A DNA stretch of 21,029 nt from Strigomonas culicis (taxonomy: Eukaryota > Euglenozoa > Kinetoplastea > Trypanosomatida > Trypanosomatidae): contig AUXH01000334.1 in assembly GCA_000482145.1 (NCBI GenBank), positions 1-21,029 on the forward strand. Direction: 5' to 3'. Below, one piece after another: positions 7,400 to 16,338 of the stretch. The position numbers and the translations under genes were made by a program. The notes beneath the pieces were generated by a model. The model was not told the DNA's origin. It saw nothing but the letters and a program-made list of their open reading frames with translations, and made no database searches. Every line of letters starts with the position of its first letter. Within the stretch, counting starts at the first letter, position 1.

Positions 7400-9277
7400 A
7401 TGGTTACAATGAAGAGTGGACTAGTACTGTGTGGCGCATGGCTGCTGTTATGCACCATCGCATGCAGCTTTGCGCAGGCAGAGGAGCTGGTCCCGTTGCA
7501 GGAAATATATCCAACCAAGGAGGGCAGCACCAAAGTGGAATTCACCGTTCGCGCTTCACGAGTGAGCATCCCTTTAGGTGGGTCAAAGGGTGAGGAACTC
7601 TTCTTTGAGTACACCGGTCGCTTCTACGAAGTGGAGCCCGGCGTACCGCTGATCCCCGGTCCTGTATTGCACTGTGTGCCTGGAGGAAGAATCGTGATGA
7701 ATCTCAAAAATGGTCTTGCAGTCGACAAAACTCCAATAAACAATGAAACCATGTTTTTCACTTTTCATCAACCAAATATCGTCAATGTGCACTTTCACGG
7801 GCTCCACAGCAATCCGAAGCAGGACAACCCTTTCATTTCTATTTTGCCAGGAGAGGCACATCTCTACAAAATATCCATCCCACGCGACCACATGCCTGGT
7901 ATGCATTGGTATCACGCCCACAAGCATGGTGCGGCCTACCAGCACGTGATGGGCGGCCTCTTCGGGCCCATTGTTGTAGGAGACGGCAACTTCATGGCAT
8001 CCCCGCAGCACCCATTCCGCTCCTTGCCCTCTAATATCTTGATGATTCATCTCTACCGACTAAGTAAACCTAGTCGCTGTGATGGAATGACGATGACGGA
8101 TATGGACAACGTGAGCCACTCCACAGTTCTGAGCAACCCTCAAATCAAGACGAGTGACGGCAAACTAAAGAGACTACCGCCTGATTTGTTTTTGGTAAAT
8201 GGGCAGTATCGTCCCACTATGTCTGTAGCTGTGGGCAGTCCACACATTGTGCACATAGCATATGCAGCAGGAAGCTGCTTTGTCAATCTCTCGCTGCCTG
8301 TCGACAAGTGCGACTTTCATCTCATCGGCTATGATGGCATCCAATACGGCAAAACGAAGCAGCTGAAGCGTGACTGGCTTTACTTCACCACTGCCACACG
8401 CGCGAGTATTGCCATTGTGTGTCACACGACCGGTCTCTTCCCTGTTCATCATGTCCATGGCAAGGATGATGTTATATTCTACATTCAGTCAAACCGTTTG
8501 AAGCGCAAGACGGAGACTTACAAGTTCCCGATGGTGTTGCCTCGCTACAGTCCTGATAACTTGTTCCTTGGAGGCAAGCGAACTGCTTATCGTGAAATAT
8601 CTTTTTCCCAAGCTGATCTTCCTCGCGTCAAGCCCTATTATGTAACTGGCCAAGGAACGGAGTGTTCCTCTTTGCATAATTCGTCCAGCTGCGCCTACGA
8701 CCACTTTGAAGGGAGCAGGGGCAAGGACCCGCGGAATTATGACGGCTTTGTCGTTCCTCTCCATAGCGTTGTGACAGCCAAAATATATGGCGACCCTACG
8801 GACCCCATCCCTCACCCCTTCCATATGCACGTCAACCACTTTAAGTTTGTCTCATTTGAGGCGCGTAAGGGTGGACAGCATGAGAATAAAACAATGGAGA
8901 TGTACGGAGTTCAGGAAGGACAATTCCGTGACACCATACCCATCCTCGACGGTGTGACAACAATTCGCTGGCAGGCTGCCACATATGCAGGCGAAGTGGT
9001 ATACCATTGCCACGCCTTGCATCACGAAGACAGAGGAATGATGACATCGTTTCTTGTGGAAAAGGACATATCGATGCCCACATCAACACACGAGAAGAGC
9101 GAACGCGAACACATGGTGCACATCCGCTTCTGGGTCATTATTTTTCTTATTAGTGTTGCCGTTCTCTCAACCATCATCTATTGTCTCGGAGGAATGGATA
9201 ATGTCGCGCAGCTACGGACCAACATTGCAGGCCGCCCAGTTGCTCAATCAGCGGAGGAGCAGATTCCACTCATATAA
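7400..9277 (+). CDS. Membrane-anchored multicopper oxidase (laccase / ascorbate oxidase / ferroxidase type)
   Basis: This 625-residue protein has an N-terminal signal peptide (about 1-27; a second ATG at 7409 would serve as well). It has an extracellular or luminal three-cupredoxin-domain region and one membrane span (about 577-599). All four copper motifs are intact: HFHGLH (131-136), HWYHAHKHG (169-177), HPFHMH (472-477) and HCHALHHEDRGM (536-547). Cys537 with His472 and His542 forms the type 1 site, with Met547 in the axial position. The rest supply the trinuclear cluster that reduces oxygen to water. The substrate cannot be told: Fe(II), ascorbate or phenolics are all possible. The short cytosolic tail ends in EEQIPLI, matching the acidic di-leucine-type sorting signal [DE]xxxL[LI]. 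This suggests delivery to an endosomal or lysosomal membrane. The motif spacing resembles bacterial-type enzymes, but origin is untested. An in-frame TTG at 7385 is not the start. Confidence 0.95.
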   Translation: MVTMKSGLVLCGAWLLLCTIACSFAQAEELVPLQEIYPTKEGSTKVEFTVRASRVSIPLGGSKGEELFFEYTGRFYEVEPGVPLIPGPVLHCVPGGRIVMNLKNGLAVDKTPINNETMFFTFHQPNIVNVHFHGLHSNPKQDNPFISILPGEAHLYKISIPRDHMPGMHWYHAHKHGAAYQHVMGGLFGPIVVGDGNFMASPQHPFRSLPSNILMIHLYRLSKPSRCDGMTMTDMDNVSHSTVLSNPQIKTSDGKLKRLPPDLFLVNGQYRPTMSVAVGSPHIVHIAYAAGSCFVNLSLPVDKCDFHLIGYDGIQYGKTKQLKRDWLYFTTATRASIAIVCHTTGLFPVHHVHGKDDVIFYIQSNRLKRKTETYKFPMVLPRYSPDNLFLGGKRTAYREISFSQADLPRVKPYYVTGQGTECSSLHNSSSCAYDHFEGSRGKDPRNYDGFVVPLHSVVTAKIYGDPTDPIPHPFHMHVNHFKFVSFEARKGGQHENKTMEMYGVQEGQFRDTIPILDGVTTIRWQAATYAGEVVYHCHALHHEDRGMMTSFLVEKDISMPTSTHEKSEREHMVHIRFWVIIFLISVAVLSTIIYCLGGMDNVAQLRTNIAGRPVAQSAEEQIPLI

Positions 9278-9422
9278 CTGCCTCTTTCGCTTGGTTTTGT
9301 TATCGTCTTTGTTGCTATGCTCTAGTATCGAAAAATAAAAAGGTTTTTTTTCTTAAAGGCGAAAAAAAGGTTCAACTATCAAGGATCACGTTTTGCACAA
9401 AAAGTGTAAAAAAAAAAAAAAA

Positions 9423-9444
9423 CATGGCACAGTCAGTTGCCATG
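9423..9444. repeat. Short perfect inverted repeat
   Basis: CATGGCA (9423-9429) and its exact complement TGCCATG (9438-9444) flank an 8-base loop. The stem is only 7 bp and no function is evident. Confidence 0.5.
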
Positions 9445-9515
9445 ACACGGGTACGTCTGTATGTTATTGCTGTTGTTACTCAGTATGGTGGTCTCCACTC
9501 GTTATGCTAAACTGT

Positions 9516-9598
9516 GCCTTTGTTCACTCCTCTTCTCTTAATATTGTATGTACGTAATCTAACTAATGATGTTGTACTCTTTGGTTACTGAATCACAG
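9516..9598 (+). promoter_or_regulatory. Candidate spliced-leader acceptor for giant membrane protein gene
   Basis: A pyrimidine tract (about 9516-9540) and a later T-rich stretch precede ATCACAG, AG at 9597-9598. A second AG at 9601-9602 is also possible. The leader is 66-70 bases and contains one upstream ATG. Confidence 0.4.
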
Positions 9599-9626
9599 GT
9601 AGAAACAAGAGAAAAGAAATCGGTTT

Positions 9627-9659
9627 ATGTATATTTACTTATTCGTACGGTTTTGTTAG
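9627..9659 (+). promoter_or_regulatory. Upstream open reading frame (10 codons plus stop)
   Basis: If the leader begins near 9599, the first ATG in the mRNA is at 9627. It opens a 10-codon frame that stops at TAG 9657-9659, nine bases before the main ATG at 9669. In scanning eukaryotes such a frame usually lowers translation of the main gene. This is the only gene in the window whose predicted leader contains an ATG. Confidence 0.45.
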
Positions 9660-9668
9660 AAACGCATA

Positions 9669-12600
9669 ATGAAATATATAGTGGCTCTTCTCGCTGTTAT
9701 TATCGCCGTATGTGCAACGGCGGATGATGTGAGCATGGTGCGATCCAATTGCCAAGAGGATCAGCAAAAATTTACCTGCTACACAAATTACATTATAGCT
9801 GACGTTGACATCAGTGAGCAAGTGCATATTTCTTCTGCCTCACTGACTATGGAGCATCATTCCGACATCGCATGCTCTGTCGTGTATAAGCGACACTCTC
9901 ATACGCTCGCTACGATCCGATGCAGCCTCGACGAGGTCGATGGAAAAGCGTATTTGCGTGTCTTCGATAATCGTAGTAGCGTCGCTCTGGATCTGCCAAT
10001 CAGACGCACGCTCCCACTGGCTTCTTCACAGCACCTTGCTGGCGTGCTCTCGACGGACAGTCAGTGTGTAAACGGAGTAGAGATCGCCAACGGCACGTGT
10101 GAGTGTTATCCTTTCTACTACGGCGCCACGTGCAGTGATGCTTGCCCGGGCGTCAGCAAGACAAACTGCTCCACAGACAGTTGCATCTTCAAGGATGATG
10201 CATCCTGCGACGGCGCTTGTGTGTGGGATGTGGCACATAAGATCTGCTACACCCCAGGCGGCTGCTTCGCCAGTGTTTGTAGCCAGCATGGCGTGTGCGA
10301 CTGGGGTGCCACAGGCAGCGGACAATGCAAGTGTGATTCGGACTACTACGACACCACATGCAATACCCATTGTAACACTGAATTGTGTCATCGGCGACAT
10401 GGACTCCTCACGCTACAATGCTCGTCTGACGGCGTCTGTGTTTGCCCAGACAATGCTGAGGGGCACTACGACGGAGTAGAGAGTCTCTGCCAGACGTGCG
10501 CAGAGGGGTGGTATGGGCTCACGTGCGACATGCGCTGCAACTGCAACAACAATGGAATATGTGATCGCAGCACCGGCACGTGTATGTGCAACAACAATGC
10601 GTCCCACGGCCACTGGATAGGCGACACTTGCAGCACGTGCTTATGGGGGTACTATGGCGATCAGTGCACGGATGAGAGCTCCCTCTTTGCTTCCATATAT
10701 CCCTTCACCGTACAATTTGATCACGAATTGAAGGGTAGCAAAACCCCTGTCCTTTTTAGTGAAAGTTACTCAAATACAATCATTATAGCGCACGGGCGAA
10801 ACTTAACGTGTGGGATTCTTGATGCAGATGGTGTTTTCACACAGAGCAGCACCTCTTTCGTCGAGGAGGATGGCACTATTTTTGACTTGAATTACTACAC
10901 TTCCTCCGCCAACATGCTGTCTATCAGTCAAGCCGAGTCAACCCTTACGGTGAGGCAGCGCATGGTGTCTACCACTTGTGAGCTCGGAATTGCAGCTGTG
11001 ACCAACTTTACACTGGAAGGCGCTGTTGTGTCGAATGCAGTCATCTCCGCGCAGGGGTGGGCTGTCCTCACGAGCTACAACGGATTGTTCACATTGTCGT
11101 TTTCGTCATCCATTAGTACAGTCTTGCCAAGCAACGCACAAATGCGTGCGCAGTCACTTCACGCGCACAGCAATTCCACTGCCATCACTGTGGCAGGGAG
11201 CTGCAGCAACACGTGGTGTGTTTGTGTCACATTCTCCGACGTAGGAACGCTTCAAATACTAACGGCCGCAAGTATTACGGATGAATTCAACGTACTAGAT
11301 AATATGACTACGGTGTGGAAAGGGATAGTGAGAGATGCAAACACAGTGTATGTACTTCTGTCTGGCAACACTTCGTCCGACGTGATTTTTGTCAAGCTAG
11401 TGCAAACAACTACAGACTCGAATTACACCATTGAATCTGCCGTTGTGCTTCCAACAAAAACGGAAAACATCGTCGTGGTGGACGCCGCGAATGTCATCGC
11501 GGTCGAGGAAGAGTGGTCTCCCTTCTATATTATGTTGAAAGGAGGTAGCAACATCATGCTTTACGGTGTGACTGAAAACACGACTGGAGCCCTGCACATT
11601 TTTAACGCACAGAAGATGAGTGTCGACGCTTCGCAAGATACCTTCGATAACTTTCGCCTCCTTGAGTCCTGGAAATGGCTCGTCGTCTCTACTCTTCTAC
11701 AGTCGGACACGCACAATGTCATGCTATATCCGTTTGCCTCGTTTGTTGTGCTCAATGTCACACCAAACACGGCCGATCGAGCAGGCGGAGCGCCTCTGGT
11801 GGTGACAGGAATTGCGCTTCCCGTTACTGCTCTCTGTGTCTTGAACGGCAACAGTATCGAGTCGACTTTCGTCAATAGCACCGCGGTGCAGTGCCCTGCA
11901 CCACAGCGTGTGGGTGACCAGGATATGTGCGAAAAAAAGTTCCTTGAGGTTCGTGTGCAAGGACCGCCGGTAACGACGGCGACAGAGAATCATGTTATCC
12001 TCACGCAGTACAGCACGCCTACCATCTTGTCTGCACAAGCCCCTGTCGGCGCATATATGTCTATTCAGCAGCCGTTAAATGTCACTATCTCGGGACATGG
12101 CTTCATAGAAACGAGTGCATCGAAGTGTCTGTTCGAGGATGCAGCAGGCATGTCTGTGGAGACTGGCCTTCTGTTTGTCTCCTCGGAGCAGAGCGTCTGT
12201 GAGCCGCCACAAGTGCCGCGGCCGACGTTCGAAAAGACGGGAACGTTGCGTGTAACGCTGGACGGCACTGTCTTTTCCAATAGTATTTCGTTCACGTTTG
12301 TTGGCGCCGCCGCTAAGCTGGTCGTTAATTCACCGGCAAGGATCAAAGTCGCCTCGGCAGCCACTGTTGCGCTAGAGAGTCCTGTGGTGTGCGTGGTGGA
12401 TGCGGAAGGGCACTCGTTAGGAGCACTGGATGACGTGCGAGTGGTGTACATCAGTGCAGCATGGTTCAACTCGACGCGCAAGGACTACACGAAAGAGATC
12501 GACGCCATGTCTAGTCTGCTTATGCTCTCCTACAGTAATCAAACCTTCGACGGTGAAACTACTTTTTCACTTAGCCTGGTGTATCCTCGCGTTGGTATTG

Positions 12601-15600
12601 GCATGTTGGTTTTTACATCCGATGACTTGGATAGTGCGCACCTTCTCTACGAAGTGGATGAAGGTGTGCCGTATGGGATGGAGATACAGGTGCAGCCCGA
12701 TCTCAATATTAACGACCAGTTCTCCATTCCGCGAAGACAACCCGTAGTAATCTTCGTCGATGTGTCGGGGAACACCGTAAAAAACACAACGAACAGTATC
12801 ACTCCTGTGACGGATTTAGTGGCCTTCTTCTCGAATGGGACAAGTGACCACTTTGTCTCGTTTGATGAGCTTAACTCCAACAACGGGCAATTCTCCTTTA
12901 AGGGTGTGCAGCCGATGGGCCTTTTTGGCTCCACGTACAGTGTGGCTTTCTCGTCCACCGGCTTTTCAAACGTCACGTCGTCGGACCTTACCGTCATGCC
13001 TTGTTACAAAACGTACTACGCCCAGTACAACACAACAAATTGTGTCACATGTCCCGACAACGCCCAGTGCAACGGTACTTATGTTATCAACGTCACGGAT
13101 GGTTACTGGAAGGGTGGTGAATATGTATACACGCTCTTGCCATGCCCCCGTATCGAGGCATGTAAGGATGGACAATGCCAAGAGGGCTACACAGGGGCGC
13201 TGTGCGCCACATGCAGTAGCGGCTACGGGCGATCTGGCGGTATCTGCAGTCGCTGCTTCAATCTAGCTGCCAGTATGACACTCGTCATCTTGATTATACT
13301 GCTTGTCCTTTTCACCGTCTTTGCTGTCATGTGCCTGTTTTTTCAGATTGTTGGACCCCACAAGGCGATTTTCCCGGCCATCATCGTGTGCATCGATTTT
13401 ATGCAGCAAGCATCGATCATTCTTATTCCACTGAGACAGCTGCCGCCATTTGTAGAGAAGTTTCAGGTCTTTCTTGGTGTTGTAGGACAGTGTGACACGA
13501 TCACGTTGCAGCCGGTTAGTTGTTTGTTCAAAACGAATCAGCACGCACGGTTTATCACTGCTGTAATTGCCCCGATTGTCATCACAGCGATTGTTTATTT
13601 GGCCATGCTGTACGTGAACGTCTTCGAGGAAAAGTCACGCGGGAAGCAGCAGGCGAAGCAACGCTTTCTTAAAAGCATAGCGCCATTCCCATCCGCGCAA
13701 GCCTTCTATGAACGCATGACGCAGCTTGGGATCGATGACGAGCCCACCTTCGCCGCTGGGCGAGCCTCCGTCATCGACGAATTCGAGTCGCAGAAGAGAC
13801 GAATTCTACAGGCCTACTATCTGATGGACAAGAACCGGTACGCCCTGCTGAACATTGGACAACTGCCGAGCTCCAAAGCAAGAGACACGGCACTGCGCCT
13901 CATTTCAGAGGAACAGGAGGAGTTGGGACAGTATCTCGATCACTATGAGTCCTTTGTGTCACAAAATGATACGCACGTGGCTAGGCGCTCACGGCGCCCC
14001 GTTGCGTGGGGGACAGGGTCTCAAACGTCGTACGATCGGCTCAATCGGTCGGACACGATGCCCAGTACGTTAGACCACGTCCGCAGTGGTTTCGATGACC
14101 CGTACCGTCACTCCTTTTCTTTCAACTTGGCAGCACTGACAGATGTCTCCTCCACTGCTCGCTCGAGCGTTTTGGAAGAAACGCCGCTCAACGGCAAAGC
14201 AAAAAGTGATGTTGATGATGTAATGAGCGTTGCCCAGGTAACGCGTGCGGAGCGCCTGCCCGTTGTGACGCCCACTCCCTTCTCTCTTTTCGCCGAGGAT
14301 GGACCGCAGCCGACGCCAACTAACGTAACGATGTTTGGAGAGGGACTTACCAGCGAACGTGAGGCACAGATGCAAATGCGAAAGCCATCGTCATTAATCA
14401 GCTTTCACCTTATGTGGACGGCACTGCGTTACCAGTATCTGCTGCTGCTCTCGCTCACGCTCATGTACTTCTATCCTCTCATCGTCACGTACTCATTCTC
14501 GCTCGTACCGTGTACGAGCATCGAATACGGTGTTAGCTCGTCGTCGAGTGAGAGCATCAAGAAGAGCCTGCTTTTAAAGAGCGACTATACAATTGACTGT
14601 AGCAGCGCAGTGCACCAAAGATACCGTGCTGCTGGTATTGTCATCGGGTCGTTCTATGGCGTAGGTATCCCGTTGACGGTTATTTACTTTCTTTTCCTCA
14701 ACGGCGGCAAAGTGGGTTTGTACATGACGTATGCAATCACCGCTGTCTTTGGAACTCGCGGCTGTTTTTCGTGGTGGTGCATCATGGGCTTCGTGAAGAA
14801 ATTCTTCTTTATTATCTTAACATTGTTCGTGAAGGAGTCACTGGCAGCCGTTATCATTATGTGGATTCTGTTTGTGTTTACGTGCATAGTTCACTGGGCC
14901 GTTCCGTACTCTCACCAGCGCATCTGCCGTGCGGAGCAGCTGTCCCTTGTGCTTTTGATCATCATCGATGCGCTGCAACTGATCCCTCTCTTCCAGGATA
15001 GCCAAGGCAACACACTGACGGGCACAGGCACCACGTGCGGTGTGCTCCTCATCGCCACCACATGTTTTGGTATCGTCGCTTTTTTGTACACAGCGCTGAT
15101 TGACGTGAAGCCATTCGGAGACAGTGTCTTCTACAAGCTGCAGCGATACTTCCCAGGACTCGCATCCTATGAATACAGTGCCTTGCCAAGCGAAAAGAGT
15201 GGGAATGGCAGCGCAGCGAAGACGGCTGTAGGGGCAATGGATCGACAGGCGCACTTTACCTTTGAAACGTACAATGTCACTCTCATGCAAAAACTGCTTG
15301 AAGAAAACATGGAAGCGAACGAAGGCGACTCCAAGTGGTCCTCAAATAATATTAACGAAAAGGCAGAGAAAGACTTTCAAAATAAAAAGGCGCTGCTTAA
15401 CACGGCAGGTGTTTTCAACGGAGCACTCGGCGGGGCATGGAATGAAAGGTTCTACTCCCAGTATATGGACGATGGTAATTACGAACCTGTGGAAGCCTAT
15501 GAGACAGACGACTTGATAGAAGAGGAGACGCCGACCGCGCTACAGTTGATGAAGAAGGAGCTTTCGTTGGAGCAGGGGCTACTGTTTTTCCGAATCGAGA

Positions 15601-15659
15601 AGCTGGAAAAGTTAATTCAACGTTTTAATCTCTCGAAAGAGGAAGACGAGGAAACATAA
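9669..15659 (+). CDS. Giant surface protein with EGF-like, TIG-like and multi-span membrane domains
   Basis: This 1996-residue protein starts with a clear signal peptide (about 1-18, KYIVALLAVIIAVCATA). Residues about 131-336 are cysteine-rich and EGF-like, with tenascin-style units such as CNNNGICDRSTGTCMC. A beta-rich region with many N-glycosylation sequons follows (about 340-690), then two IPT/TIG-like segments (about 688-745 and 780-880) and a probable beta-sandwich (about 880-1110). A second cysteine-rich stretch (about 1112-1198, CQEGYTGALCATCSSGYG) abuts the membrane domain. About nine hydrophobic segments follow, in two groups (1199-1319 and 1586-1811). They are split by a 260-residue hydrophilic, probably cytosolic loop. 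The cytosolic tail (about 1812-1996) is acidic and ends in a likely coiled coil. This plan resembles large cysteine-rich multi-span proteins of other protists. An adhesion, receptor or channel-like role at the surface is inferred. The long frame is intact. Confidence 0.9.
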   Translation: MKYIVALLAVIIAVCATADDVSMVRSNCQEDQQKFTCYTNYIIADVDISEQVHISSASLTMEHHSDIACSVVYKRHSHTLATIRCSLDEVDGKAYLRVFDNRSSVALDLPIRRTLPLASSQHLAGVLSTDSQCVNGVEIANGTCECYPFYYGATCSDACPGVSKTNCSTDSCIFKDDASCDGACVWDVAHKICYTPGGCFASVCSQHGVCDWGATGSGQCKCDSDYYDTTCNTHCNTELCHRRHGLLTLQCSSDGVCVCPDNAEGHYDGVESLCQTCAEGWYGLTCDMRCNCNNNGICDRSTGTCMCNNNASHGHWIGDTCSTCLWGYYGDQCTDESSLFASIYPFTVQFDHELKGSKTPVLFSESYSNTIIIAHGRNLTCGILDADGVFTQSSTSFVEEDGTIFDLNYYTSSANMLSISQAESTLTVRQRMVSTTCELGIAAVTNFTLEGAVVSNAVISAQGWAVLTSYNGLFTLSFSSSISTVLPSNAQMRAQSLHAHSNSTAITVAGSCSNTWCVCVTFSDVGTLQILTAASITDEFNVLDNMTTVWKGIVRDANTVYVLLSGNTSSDVIFVKLVQTTTDSNYTIESAVVLPTKTENIVVVDAANVIAVEEEWSPFYIMLKGGSNIMLYGVTENTTGALHIFNAQKMSVDASQDTFDNFRLLESWKWLVVSTLLQSDTHNVMLYPFASFVVLNVTPNTADRAGGAPLVVTGIALPVTALCVLNGNSIESTFVNSTAVQCPAPQRVGDQDMCEKKFLEVRVQGPPVTTATENHVILTQYSTPTILSAQAPVGAYMSIQQPLNVTISGHGFIETSASKCLFEDAAGMSVETGLLFVSSEQSVCEPPQVPRPTFEKTGTLRVTLDGTVFSNSISFTFVGAAAKLVVNSPARIKVASAATVALESPVVCVVDAEGHSLGALDDVRVVYISAAWFNSTRKDYTKEIDAMSSLLMLSYSNQTFDGETTFSLSLVYPRVGIGMLVFTSDDLDSAHLLYEVDEGVPYGMEIQVQPDLNINDQFSIPRRQPVVIFVDVSGNTVKNTTNSITPVTDLVAFFSNGTSDHFVSFDELNSNNGQFSFKGVQPMGLFGSTYSVAFSSTGFSNVTSSDLTVMPCYKTYYAQYNTTNCVTCPDNAQCNGTYVINVTDGYWKGGEYVYTLLPCPRIEACKDGQCQEGYTGALCATCSSGYGRSGGICSRCFNLAASMTLVILIILLVLFTVFAVMCLFFQIVGPHKAIFPAIIVCIDFMQQASIILIPLRQLPPFVEKFQVFLGVVGQCDTITLQPVSCLFKTNQHARFITAVIAPIVITAIVYLAMLYVNVFEEKSRGKQQAKQRFLKSIAPFPSAQAFYERMTQLGIDDEPTFAAGRASVIDEFESQKRRILQAYYLMDKNRYALLNIGQLPSSKARDTALRLISEEQEELGQYLDHYESFVSQNDTHVARRSRRPVAWGTGSQTSYDRLNRSDTMPSTLDHVRSGFDDPYRHSFSFNLAALTDVSSTARSSVLEETPLNGKAKSDVDDVMSVAQVTRAERLPVVTPTPFSLFAEDGPQPTPTNVTMFGEGLTSEREAQMQMRKPSSLISFHLMWTALRYQYLLLLSLTLMYFYPLIVTYSFSLVPCTSIEYGVSSSSSESIKKSLLLKSDYTIDCSSAVHQRYRAAGIVIGSFYGVGIPLTVIYFLFLNGGKVGLYMTYAITAVFGTRGCFSWWCIMGFVKKFFFIILTLFVKESLAAVIIMWILFVFTCIVHWAVPYSHQRICRAEQLSLVLLIIIDALQLIPLFQDSQGNTLTGTGTTCGVLLIATTCFGIVAFLYTALIDVKPFGDSVFYKLQRYFPGLASYEYSALPSEKSGNGSAAKTAVGAMDRQAHFTFETYNVTLMQKLLEENMEANEGDSKWSSNNINEKAEKDFQNKKALLNTAGVFNGALGGAWNERFYSQYMDDGNYEPVEAYETDDLIEEETPTALQLMKKELSLEQGLLFFRIEKLEKLIQRFNLSKEEDEET

Positions 15660-15899
15660 AACACCGCATATGGCATATTGAGTTCTTTTTTTCTTTCTTT
15701 TTACATTGGTTCAATCAATAATAAACACTTGCGCATATGCAAACATATATATGTGTACAAAAGGATTGCTTTTGATACAACTAAAGATGATACCATTTTA
15801 TATACCTCGTATACGTTTCCCTTTTTTTTTCTTTGTTTTTCTTGTTTTTTCTTCTCCTTTTATATCCTCTTTTATTGCTGTTGTTTCCTTCCGGATGTG

Positions 15900-16073
15900 A
15901 TGGCAGTGTCGCGCTCTGTACTCATAATTCAAAAATGTACAAACCCAATTATATGTATTGAACGGCGGCGCTGCATGTTCGTATTACTGTCGTTTCCCCT
16001 CAAAATACGCATTGGTTTTATTTTCTGTTTAGGCACGTACTGTGTGCATTTACTTGCGGCTTTCCTCGGGTGA
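15900..16073 (+). CDS. Doubtful small open reading frame
   Basis: An ATG at 15900 right after a long pyrimidine tract opens a 57-codon frame, starting MAVSRSVLIIQK, with hydrophobic, cysteine-containing stretches. In favour: its local GC content is higher than that of the surrounding spacer, and its stop sits two bases before a stable hairpin. Against: no AG acceptor lies between the tract and the ATG, and the sequence matches no family I know. It may be chance. Confidence 0.2.
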   Translation: MAVSRSVLIIQKCTNPIICIERRRCMFVLLSFPLKIRIGFIFCLGTYCVHLLAAFLG

Positions 16074-16075
16074 CA

Positions 16076-16103
16076 CCCTTCTCTTTACAGCGAGAGAGAA
16101 GGG
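16076..16103 (+). promoter_or_regulatory. Stem-loop carrying a splice-acceptor-like sequence in its loop
   Basis: CCCTTCTCTTT (16076-16086) pairs with AGAGAGAAGGG (16093-16103): 11 pairs with one G-U wobble and the 6-base loop ACAGCG. The left arm plus loop reads CCCTTCTCTTTACAG, a good pyrimidine tract plus AG (16089-16090). A trans-splice acceptor would thus lie in the loop of the hairpin. Neither strand shows a T-run after the stem, so a bacterial-style terminator is not indicated. Confidence 0.5.
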
Positions 16104-16160
16104 ATGAGAAGTGAAGTTCATCAATCATTACATGAAGAGAATCTGTATAGCAAGTGCGTA

Positions 16161-16179
16161 TGTGTGTGTGTGTGTGTGT
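16161..16179 (+). repeat. (TG)n dinucleotide microsatellite
   Basis: About nine perfect TG copies lie in the spacer or leader upstream of the NPF-tail protein gene. Confidence 0.9.
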
Positions 16180-16200
16180 TTAGGAAAGTAGAGACCCACA

Positions 16201-16247
16201 AATTACTCTCTTCTCCATATTGTCTTTCTTTGCAAAATCATACGTAG
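16201..16247 (+). promoter_or_regulatory. Candidate spliced-leader acceptor for NPF-tail protein gene
   Basis: Pyrimidine-rich sequence ends in TACGTAG, AG at 16246-16247. The leader of about 91 bases that follows contains no ATG before 16339. A competing acceptor lies in the hairpin at 16089-16090. Confidence 0.4.
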
Positions 16248-16338
16248 CATAATTGCTGAAGATTTGTTGTTTATCACTTTTTTTTTCTTTTATATACTCT
16301 ACACTTGCGTTTCTTTTTTACACTTCATTTCGGCATAC

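Larger units (their letters stand above)
9278..9668 (+). other. Spacer upstream of the giant membrane protein gene
   Basis: No gene is seen apart from the short upstream frame at 9627-9659. It includes a run of A (about 9408-9422) and a small inverted repeat just after it. Confidence 0.65.
15660..16338 (+). other. Long spacer with microsatellite, hairpin and a doubtful small frame
   Basis: The start is the 3' UTR of the giant gene. Pyrimidine tracts at about 15821-15890 and 16201-16230 suggest more than one splicing signal. The candidate small frame (15900-16073), hairpin (16076-16103) and (TG)n repeat (16161-16179) are listed separately. Confidence 0.6.

Noticed and set aside
9054..9338. 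Overlapping + strand frame at the end of the oxidase gene
   Set aside because: It is an alternative-frame shadow of the oxidase coding region running into the 3' UTR, with no family resemblance.
16076..16103. Hairpin as a Rho-independent terminator
   Set aside because: No T-run follows the stem on either strand, and the genome context is eukaryotic.
16264..16338. Hydrophobic N-terminal extension of the NPF-tail protein that looks like a signal peptide
   Set aside because: It begins at TTG and its Phe/Ile/Leu run is a translation of a pyrimidine tract. The first ATG is at 16339.
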